DNA of 64,000 nt from the NCBI GenBank assembly GCA_016218725.1, contig JACRDB010000075.1:34306-98305 (forward strand), in the 5' to 3' direction. Each line of letters opens with the position of its first letter. Position 1 is the stretch's first letter. The notes beneath the pieces were generated by a model. It was not told where the DNA came from, searched no databases, and saw only the letters and a program-made list of their open reading frames with translations. Made by a program: the position numbers and the translations under genes. This document shows, one piece after another, positions 33,640-40,381 of the stretch. The stretch is from Deltaproteobacteria bacterium. GTDB lineage: Bacteria > Myxococcota_A > Polyangia > Polyangiales > Ga0077539.

Positions 33640-35829
33640 ATGGACCTGGTCTCCATCTTCCGTCGGGCGGGCCGAGGGTACGCCCGCGCGGCGGCGCCCG
33701 GGGCGGCCCTGGTGCTCGCGCTCTGGCTCGCGGCCGGGGGCTTCTCCCCGTCGGGCTCGCGGGTCGGGGACGCCCTCGTCCTGGCGCTGCTGGTGGCCGC
33801 CCTGGCGCAGCGCCTGGTGAACCGCCCGAGGGCGTCGCTGGACGCGCCCCCGCCGATGGATACGGGCGTCGCGCTGCTCCTCCTGGGCGGCGCCGACGCC
33901 GCCGTGGCCGCCACCGGTGGGGCCTCGGGCCCCTTTGCCGCGCTGCCGTTGCTGGTGGTGGCCCTGGGCGTCGCCCTGGCGGACCCGCGCAGGACGTGGG
34001 TGCTGGCGGGCTACGGCGCCCTCGGGGAGCTCTGCCTGGGCTACGCCCGGGACGGCCTGGAGGACCGCGCGGGGAGCGCCGTGAGGGTGCTCCTGGTGCT
34101 CGCCGCGGGGGCCGTGCACCACGGGCTCACCCGCGCCGAGGTCTACCGCGTGCGCACCCACGCCCGGAAGATCCTCGCCGAGGAGCGCCAGCGCCAGAAG
34201 GAGGCCGCCCAGTCCTTCCGGCTGGTGTCCCCGCAGGCGCCCGCGTCGCGCCCCTCGGAGCGCGACGACGAGAGCCGGCTCAAGTCTTCCCTGGACGCCA
34301 TCCACGCGTCCACCGTGGGGCTCCTGGTCCTGGTGCGCCGCACCATGCACCTGCGCACCTGCGCGCTCTTCTGGGCGGACGTCAAGGGCCGGCAGCTACG
34401 GCTGGTGGAGGCCGCCACGGACGACGTGGAGCTGCGCGAGGAGGCGATCGCGTTTGGCGTGGGCGCCGTGGGTGGGGCGGCGAGCATGGCCCGGCCGGTG
34501 GTGCTCGCCCACCTCCGGCCGGAGTACGCCGGGCTCACGTACTACAAGGGCGCCCACGGGGTGAGGGCCTTCGCGGCGATGCCCATTCTCGATGGAGGGA
34601 GCGTCAAGGGGGTGCTGGTGGCCGACCGCGCGGAGGACCACCCCTTCGACGCGGACGACCAGGCCACGCTGGAGGCCGTGGCCCTGCAGGCCCGGAGGCT
34701 CATTGACAACGAGCGGGTCTTCGCGCGGCTGGAGCGCGCCCGGGACGACCTGGCGAAGCTCTTCCAGGCGGCCCGGGCCCTGGGCGAGGCCCGGGTCGAG
34801 GACCAGGTGCTGGCGGCGGTGGCGGCGGCGTCCCGGGCCATCGTGGAGCACGACCTCCTGGTGCTGGCCACCTACGACGCCCGCGCCGGAGAGCACCGGG
34901 TGCGGCACGCCGAGGGCGAGGGGAGCGAGCGCCTGCGGGGCCTCTCCTTCCATGACAACGCGGGGATCGCGAGCGCCGTGGCGAAGACCCGCCACGCGCT
35001 GCCGTACAAGGGCCAGCTCGACACGCGGACGCAGTTCGTGTTCACGCGGGAGCTGGACCTGGGCGGGTGCGCGTCGGTGCTGAGCCTCCCGCTGGTGGTG
35101 AGGGACCGGGTGATCGGCACGCTCACGCTGGCGTCCCGGCGCAGGAACGGCTTCACCGAGGGGGCCCGGCAGCTCCTGGGGGTCCTGGCGGGCAACGCCT
35201 CGGTGGCGCTGGCCAACGCCCAGAGCGTGCACCGGCTGGAGGAGCTGGCCACCACGGACCCGATGACCGGGCTCCTCAACAAGCGCTCGCTGGAGACCGA
35301 GTTCGACCAGCGGCTCAAGGCCTCGGAGCGCTTCGGCCGGCCCCTGGCGGTGGCGGTGCTGGACATCGACCACTTCAAGAAGGTGAATGACACCTACGGC
35401 CACGCGGTGGGGGACGTGGTGATCAAGGGCCTCGGGGCGGTGCTGGTCAGGTGCCGCCGGGAGACGGACGTGATCGGTCGCTTCGGCGGCGAGGAGTTCG
35501 TGCTGGTGTGCGAAGAGACCGACGGCGAGGGCGCCCTGCAGCTCGCCGAGCGCGTGCGCGAGGAGCTCTCGCGGCAGGTGTTCCAGACGGAGAAGGGCCC
35601 CCTGCAGGTGACCTGCTCGCTGGGCGTCGCGGAGTTCCCGCGGCACGGCAAGGACCGCCTCGGGCTCTTCGAGCGCGCGGACGCGGCGCTCTACCGAGCC
35701 AAGCACGAGGGGCGCAACCGCTGCTGCCTCGCGGACTCTCCGGCGCCCGCGGGCGGAGGTCCCCGGGCGCCGCGCAAGGGCCGCAAGGCCGAGCCCGCGG
35801 CGGGACAGGGAATGACACCTGCGCGTTGA
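33640..35829 (+). CDS. GAF-GAF-GGDEF diguanylate cyclase
   Basis: This 729-aa protein has several N-terminal hydrophobic segments (about 20-175), a coiled linker, two GAF-like sensor regions (about 215-380 and 390-540) and a C-terminal GGDEF domain. The active-site loop is GGEEF (616-620), with DIDHFKKVNDTYGH upstream and the product-inhibition I-site RETD five residues before GGEEF. It should make c-di-GMP from GTP under a membrane or cytoplasmic signal. A PilZ-domain protein at 55022-55360 is one possible effector in the same region. Confidence 0.95.
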   Translation: MDLVSIFRRAGRGYARAAAPGAALVLALWLAAGGFSPSGSRVGDALVLALLVAALAQRLVNRPRASLDAPPPMDTGVALLLLGGADAAVAATGGASGPFAALPLLVVALGVALADPRRTWVLAGYGALGELCLGYARDGLEDRAGSAVRVLLVLAAGAVHHGLTRAEVYRVRTHARKILAEERQRQKEAAQSFRLVSPQAPASRPSERDDESRLKSSLDAIHASTVGLLVLVRRTMHLRTCALFWADVKGRQLRLVEAATDDVELREEAIAFGVGAVGGAASMARPVVLAHLRPEYAGLTYYKGAHGVRAFAAMPILDGGSVKGVLVADRAEDHPFDADDQATLEAVALQARRLIDNERVFARLERARDDLAKLFQAARALGEARVEDQVLAAVAAASRAIVEHDLLVLATYDARAGEHRVRHAEGEGSERLRGLSFHDNAGIASAVAKTRHALPYKGQLDTRTQFVFTRELDLGGCASVLSLPLVVRDRVIGTLTLASRRRNGFTEGARQLLGVLAGNASVALANAQSVHRLEELATTDPMTGLLNKRSLETEFDQRLKASERFGRPLAVAVLDIDHFKKVNDTYGHAVGDVVIKGLGAVLVRCRRETDVIGRFGGEEFVLVCEETDGEGALQLAERVREELSRQVFQTEKGPLQVTCSLGVAEFPRHGKDRLGLFERADAALYRAKHEGRNRCCLADSPAPAGGGPRAPRKGRKAEPAAGQGMTPAR

Positions 35830-35877
35830 CCGCGGGGGCGAGAGGGATTACTGCTGGGCGTCGAGCGAGGTGCGACG

Positions 35878-36552
35878 ATGAAGGTGGAGCTCCCGGACGA
35901 CTGGCGTGAGGCGCTGAAGGACGAGCTGTCCAAGGATTATTTCAAGGCACTGGGTGCCTACGTAGACCAGGAGCGCAAGACCCAGCAGGTGTTCCCGCCG
36001 GAGGACGAGGTGTTCTCGGCCTTCCGGGCGGCGCCCTTCCGGGGGGTGAAGGTGGTGCTGCTGGGGCAGGACCCGTACCACGACGACAACCAGGCCCACG
36101 GGATGTGCTTCTCGGTGAAGCCCGGGGTCCCGCCGCCGCCGTCGCTCAAGAACATGTTCAAGGAACTGAAGAGCGACCTCGGGTGCAAGGCGCCCAACCA
36201 CGGGTATCTGCTGGGCTGGGCGGAGCAGGGGATGCTGATGCTCAACGCGGTGCTGACGGTGCGGGCGCACACGCCTGCGTCCCATGCCAACCGCGGGTGG
36301 GAGACCTTCACCGACGCGGTGATCCGCGCGGTGAGCGCGAGGCCCGACCCGGCGGTGTTTGTCTTGTGGGGTGGTTACGCGAGGAAGAAGGCGAAGCTGA
36401 TCGACGGGAAGCGCCACCGGGTGGTGGAGGGGGCGCACCCGTCGCCGCTGTCGGCCAAGCTCTTCTTCGGGTCCAAACCCTTCTCGGCGGTGAACAAGGC
36501 CCTGGCGGAGCTGGGCAAGAGCCCGCTTGACTGGCAGCTCAAGGACCGGTAG
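35878..36552 (+). CDS. ung: Uracil-DNA glycosylase, family 1
   Basis: This 224-aa base-excision repair enzyme has the water-activating motif GQDPYHDDNQAHG (D65) and the DNA-intercalation loop HPSPLSAKLFFG, with LMLNAVLTVRAHTPASHANR and FVLWGGYARKKAKLI between. Length and order match the family. It removes uracil from DNA. The ATG at 35878 comes right after the divergent-looking spacer following the GGDEF gene on the same strand. Confidence 0.97.
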   Translation: MKVELPDDWREALKDELSKDYFKALGAYVDQERKTQQVFPPEDEVFSAFRAAPFRGVKVVLLGQDPYHDDNQAHGMCFSVKPGVPPPPSLKNMFKELKSDLGCKAPNHGYLLGWAEQGMLMLNAVLTVRAHTPASHANRGWETFTDAVIRAVSARPDPAVFVLWGGYARKKAKLIDGKRHRVVEGAHPSPLSAKLFFGSKPFSAVNKALAELGKSPLDWQLKDR

Positions 36553-36726
36553 CCGCGGGTGGATTGAGGAGAGACAGGAGTATCACCGCGGTGCGGGTCA
36601 ACTCCCGCGGTCACCTACGCACGCGTCGCGGTACGACTCCTGCGCTCGCCTCCCCGCGGCGGACCCCGGAGCCTGCGACGGGGTCGCTCCCGCTCGTCGC
36701 GGTCCCGGGGCAGACCAGCGGCGCCG

Positions 36727-37608
36727 TCAGGCCGACGTCTCCCGTAGCCACGCGGCGAGCGCGGTCACGTCGAGCGACACCAGCGCGTCGCTCACGGCCT
36801 CGACCCCGAGGGCCCGGAGCCGCCGCTGGAGCACCCCCCGCTCCGGGTCCCCCAGCGGGCGCCCGAGCCTCCGCTCGAACACCGCCGAGAGGCCCTTCTC
36901 CAGGCCCTGCTCCCGGCCCTTCTCCAGGCCCTTCTCCAGGCCGCGGTCCTCGCCGAAGCGCACGAGGTCCTCGATGATGACGGGCTCGATGCCGGCGTTG
37001 CTCATGGCTGCCACCATGGCATCGTAGCGCCCCGCCATCGCCGCCGCAACGACGGCCATGTGCCGCTGGTACCAGCTCGCCTTGCCGCGCACCAGGGCCT
37101 CGGCCACCCTGGCGCAGAGGGCCTCATCCGAGAGCATCCCGGCGTCGACCCCCGCGGCGAAGCACGCGGTGCTGGGCGGGTCCAGGAGCGCCTCCGCGGG
37201 CACCCTCGGCAAGATCACGGTGGTGACCTCCACGGTGATGGCGCCCACGGTGATCCTCCCGCCGTGCTGCGAGTACGGCGGGTCCAGCAGCCACAGGGCC
37301 ACGGTCTCCACCCGCGTGGGCCGGTGCCGCAGGGCCAGCCCGAGGTGGTACCAGAACAAGCGCTCCCGGAAGGCGTGGTCCCGGTAACCCTGGCACTCCA
37401 GGTGGATGATCCGGTCGGCGCCCGCTTGTGTCACCCAGTCCACGTCCGTCGGCGCCGCCAGCGCGTCCAGGCGCGTCGGGCCGAGGTCCGGCATCGTCAG
37501 CTTCACCCCACGGGGCACGAGCCCTATCTTCACCGCCCGAAGGAGCTCCGCCACCACCTCCGGCTCCGCCGTCGCAAGGGCCCGAAACGCGCGATCCGAC
37601 GTCGCCAT
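36727..37608 (-). CDS. Rpn/YhgA-like PD-(D/E)XK nuclease-family protein (second copy)
   Basis: This 293-aa protein has the Rpn-family core LDALAAPTDVDWVTQAGADR, then IIHLECQGYRDHAFRERLFW with the E-x-Q pair intact, followed by a tandem GLEKGLEKGREQGLEKG repeat encoded by a 12-bp DNA repeat (about 36891-36950) and a short helical tail. The start is ATG 37606-37608 (MATSDRAFRALATA). Compared with the 8107-9114 protein it keeps the canonical catalytic residues. It lies next to a large inverted repeat and a broken SUMF1 gene, so this is an unsettled part of the chromosome. Confidence 0.8.
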   Translation of the reverse strand: MATSDRAFRALATAEPEVVAELLRAVKIGLVPRGVKLTMPDLGPTRLDALAAPTDVDWVTQAGADRIIHLECQGYRDHAFRERLFWYHLGLALRHRPTRVETVALWLLDPPYSQHGGRITVGAITVEVTTVILPRVPAEALLDPPSTACFAAGVDAGMLSDEALCARVAEALVRGKASWYQRHMAVVAAAMAGRYDAMVAAMSNAGIEPVIIEDLVRFGEDRGLEKGLEKGREQGLEKGLSAVFERRLGRPLGDPERGVLQRRLRALGVEAVSDALVSLDVTALAAWLRETSA

Positions 37609-37704
37609 GCCGCGGTTGTACCCTACGCAGACCCGGCGGTCCCACCCCCCGCGCACCGGGACCCCGGCCGCAGCTGTCGCAAGAGCCCCCTCCGGCGACC
37701 GGGG

Positions 37705-37776
37705 ACCCCTTCTGCAACAGCTGCAGAAGGCTCCCCCGGCCTCGGGGGGCCCGCCTGCGGTCCTTGCAGAAGGGGT
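37705..37776. repeat. Inverted repeat with three copies of CTTCTGCA
   Basis: ACCCCTTCTGCAA (37705-37717) is exactly inverted at 37764-37776 (TTGCAGAAGGGGT). A third copy, TGCAGAAGG (37722-37730), pairs with the first to make a tighter hairpin, and CCCCCGG/CCGGGG-type pairing lies between. It sits between the Rpn gene start and the broken SUMF1 3' end. Possible terminator, regulatory hairpin or mobile-element scar. Confidence 0.5.
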
Positions 37777-37798
37777 TCCGGGCTTCACCTGCCCCGGG

Positions 37799-38956
37799 TC
37801 ACCGTCCCAGCGGTGGTTCGCGCAGCCCGCAGGCGCAGCGAAACCCGACGTTCGGATCGCGTGCGGACGCACCGAGTCCGCGGCGATCCGCCCCGCGTAA
37901 TCAGGTCGCAGTCTGGGTGCCGCTTCCGCCGCCCCGAAGCACGCGGGTCCAGCCGTCGGGGGCTGCGCCCCCCGCTGGCAGTGGGTCCATCAGGGGGGCG
38001 TCAGGATTGGGGGCTGTGTCATAGGCCCAGTACCCGTCCTGGACCCACTCCGTGACATTGCCTGCCAGGTCCTGGACGCCTTCGGCAGAGTCGCCGTCAG
38101 GGAAGGAACCAACTGGCGCTGTAGCGCTCCAGTGGTCGTTGGTCAGACCTACAAGGACCGGTCCGGGCGAGAGCCCCTCTGCTCGGTCGGCTGCGGCAGC
38201 GGCCTGGTCGTATGCATTGACGCGCGTGGAGGTCGGATTCTCGGCGCCCCAGGGGAAGCGTCTGCGCGCGACGCCCCTCGCGGCGTACTCCCATTCGGCC
38301 TCCGTGGGCAGCCGCGCCCCTCGGGCCTCGCAGTAGCGCCGGGCGTGCTCCCAGTCCACGCAGTTGACTGGGTGCTGCGTCCGGTCCGAGGGTTCGCCCC
38401 CTCGCCAGGCCAGATTGCAGAGCCGGGCATAGCGGGTTCGGTCCAGAGCGGAGATCCCAGGCCAGTCGGCGGTCACGGGCCGCGGTTCGGAAGCGCAGGG
38501 TCCGGCCTGCTCGCAGGCGCGGTATCGGTCAACGGTGACCTCCGTGCGGTCCAGGCAGAAGCTGGAGAGGCGGACCCAGTGGGAGACCTCGTCGGCCTCG
38601 GCGCCTTCCTCCCCAACATCGTTCGTCACGATTTCCACCTCCACCACGATGGCTCCAGGCACGACAGCTTCCGCGCCACCGTTGACAATGTTCCCCATGC
38701 GGAAAGTGCCGCCCGGGAGGAACACCATCCCGTCGGGGCAGCGCATGCAGTACGCTCGCCCGTCCATGGTCACGGCGTTCCAGGGCGGGTCACAAACGCA
38801 CTGCGCGTGCCCGGGGTCCGGGTGGCCGTGCACCCCGCAACGGGTGCGGGATGGCGCAGGGGTCGGGATGGGTTCCGGGGCAGGGGGCCCCGCCGCGGGC
38901 GCCTCCGAGCGGTCACAGCCCAGACACCACACTCCGAGCAGCACCAACGCTCGCAT
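37799..38956 (-). pseudogene. SUMF1/FGE-fold lipoprotein interrupted by an in-frame TGA
   Basis: The ATG at 38954-38956 starts a lipoprotein (LVLLGVWCLGCDRS) with an FGE-sulfatase domain: MVFLPGGTFRMGN, CVDWEHARRYCEARGARLPT, EAEWEYAARGV, VQDLAGNVTEWVQDG, WTRVLRGGGSG. The frame stops at TGA 37901-37903. Reading on in the same frame gives LRGADRRGLGASARDPNVGF then RCACG, the normal end of this fold (LR..DR......N.GFRCA), to a second stop at 37799-37801. One nonsense change, for example CGA to TGA, explains the break. The 351-aa product lacks the last strand of the fold, so it is probably inactive or unstable. Confidence 0.72.
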
Positions 38957-39065
38957 GGGTAGGAACGATACCCTGTCCTCGCGCTCGGAAGAATCCTCTT
39001 CCCCCTTCTCCTTGCGCCCTTGCGCCCTTGCGGTTTCCACTTCTTCGCGCACCCGAGGAGCGCCA

Positions 39066-39872
39066 TCAGGCGGGCGTCTTCGGCGGTCGCTCCCAGCCGC
39101 TCCAGGGCTTGAGCGCCGCGCGCCACCCGACGTGCGCCGTGGTGTCGTACGCCGCGAGCTCCACCGGGATCGTGTCCAGCACCGTGAGGCCCTCGTCGTC
39201 CGGCCTCGCGCGCAGCGCCCGGAAGCGCACCCCCGCCGCGTGGGCTCGCGCCGCCGCGTCCGCGAAGGCCGGGTCGTGCAGCCGGCTCGGGCGCAGCGAG
39301 CGCGCGTCCTCGCGCTGCACCACGAAGAGCACCGTCGCCCGGAGGCCCCGGCGGGCCTCCGACGCCAGCGTACGTAGGTGCTTCGTCGCCCGCTCGGAGA
39401 TCGAGTCCGGGAAGTACGCCCTCCCGTCGGGGTACACCAGGTGGCAGTTCTTCACCTCCAGGTCGTGCACCAGCCCAACGCCCTCCAGACGGAAATCCAC
39501 CCGGCTCCCGGGCGCATGCACGTGCTCCGGCGTGACCTTCTCGTAGCGCCCCAGCCGAGGGAGCCAGCGCGCTTCGAGCAAAGCCTTCACCAGCCTGTTC
39601 GGGAGCGTGGTGTCCGTCCCCACCCGCAGGCCCCCGAGCTCGGTCATCACCCAGGTCCACTGGAGCCTCTTGTGCGCCCCGGGCGTCGGCAGGAGCCACA
39701 CCCGCGAGCCCGCCCGCACCAGCCCCTCCATGGTGCCAGAGTTCACGCAGTGCGCCGTCACCACGCGCCCGTCCGTGAGCCGTACGTCCGCCAGGAACCG
39801 GTGGTAGCGCCGCAGGAGCACCCCCTCGGAGAGAGCGCCCCGCCACGGAAACGGAAAGGTCCCCGCGGTCAA
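39066..39872 (-). CDS. sfsA: SfsA-family nuclease/sugar fermentation stimulation protein
   Basis: This 268-aa protein matches SfsA: FLADVRLTDGRVVTAHCVNS, GTMEGL, RLQWTWVMTELG, LHDLEVKNCHLVYPDGRAYF (read as HDLEVKNCHL with the PD-(D/E)XK-like E-x-K) and PDSISERATKHLRTL. SfsA is a DNA/RNA-binding nuclease-fold protein with an old link to maltose metabolism. The start is TTG at 39872, overlapping the TGA of arfB (TTGA), so translation is coupled. Confidence 0.93.
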   Translation of the reverse strand: MTAGTFPFPWRGALSEGVLLRRYHRFLADVRLTDGRVVTAHCVNSGTMEGLVRAGSRVWLLPTPGAHKRLQWTWVMTELGGLRVGTDTTLPNRLVKALLEARWLPRLGRYEKVTPEHVHAPGSRVDFRLEGVGLVHDLEVKNCHLVYPDGRAYFPDSISERATKHLRTLASEARRGLRATVLFVVQREDARSLRPSRLHDPAFADAAARAHAAGVRFRALRARPDDEGLTVLDTIPVELAAYDTTAHVGWRAALKPWSGWERPPKTPA

Positions 39873-40303
39873 TCGTGGTCCTTCGGGGGGCGGCGGCCCT
39901 CCTTGCGGACGCTCGTCTGGCGCTTCTCGTTCAGCCTCCGCTGCTTCGAGGCCCGCGAGGGCTTCGTCGCGCGGCGCACCGCGGGCGCCTCCAGGGCGCG
40001 CAGGATGAGCGCGCGGAGGCGCTCCCGGGCGTCGTCAAGGTTTCGGGACTGGTCCCGGGTCTTCTGGCTGCTGAGCTGCACCCAGCCGTCGGCGTCCAGG
40101 CGCCCCGCACAGAGCGTCCGGAGCCGGGACTTCACCGCCTCGTCCAGGCAGCGGGTGCCCGGGAGGTCAAAGCGCAGCTCCACCTTGGTGGCCACCTTGT
40201 TCACGTTCTGTCCGCCAGGGCCCGAGGCCCTCGCCGCGGACCATAGAAGGTCCGCGCCAGGGATCACCAGCGTCGGCGTCACCATCAGCGCTTCCGAGGA
40301 CAT
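39869..40303 (-). CDS. arfB: ArfB-type ribosome rescue hydrolase
   Basis: This 144-aa protein is a codon-independent peptidyl-tRNA hydrolase of the ArfB/YaeJ type. It has the GGQ motif (SGPGGQNVNKVATKVEL, Q32) and the basic C-terminal tail (KPSRASKQRRLNEKRQ, then VRKEGRRPPK) that enters the empty mRNA channel of stalled ribosomes. ATG 40301-40303 has a GGGAG upstream on the minus strand. It shares a short divergent intergenic region (40304-40381) with the kinase gene and overlaps sfsA downstream. Confidence 0.93.
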   Translation of the reverse strand: MSSEALMVTPTLVIPGADLLWSAARASGPGGQNVNKVATKVELRFDLPGTRCLDEAVKSRLRTLCAGRLDADGWVQLSSQKTRDQSRNLDDARERLRALILRALEAPAVRRATKPSRASKQRRLNEKRQTSVRKEGRRPPKDHD

Positions 40304-40381
40304 GGGGGCTCTCCCGGCAGGTGTACCAGTCCAACGGGGTCGTTGCCCACACCTCGGCCCCCGTGCGACAACGTCCAGGCA

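Noticed and set aside
36891..36950. 12-bp tandem repeat as a CRISPR-like array
   Set aside because: There are no spacers. It encodes the GLEK repeat common in Rpn-family proteins.
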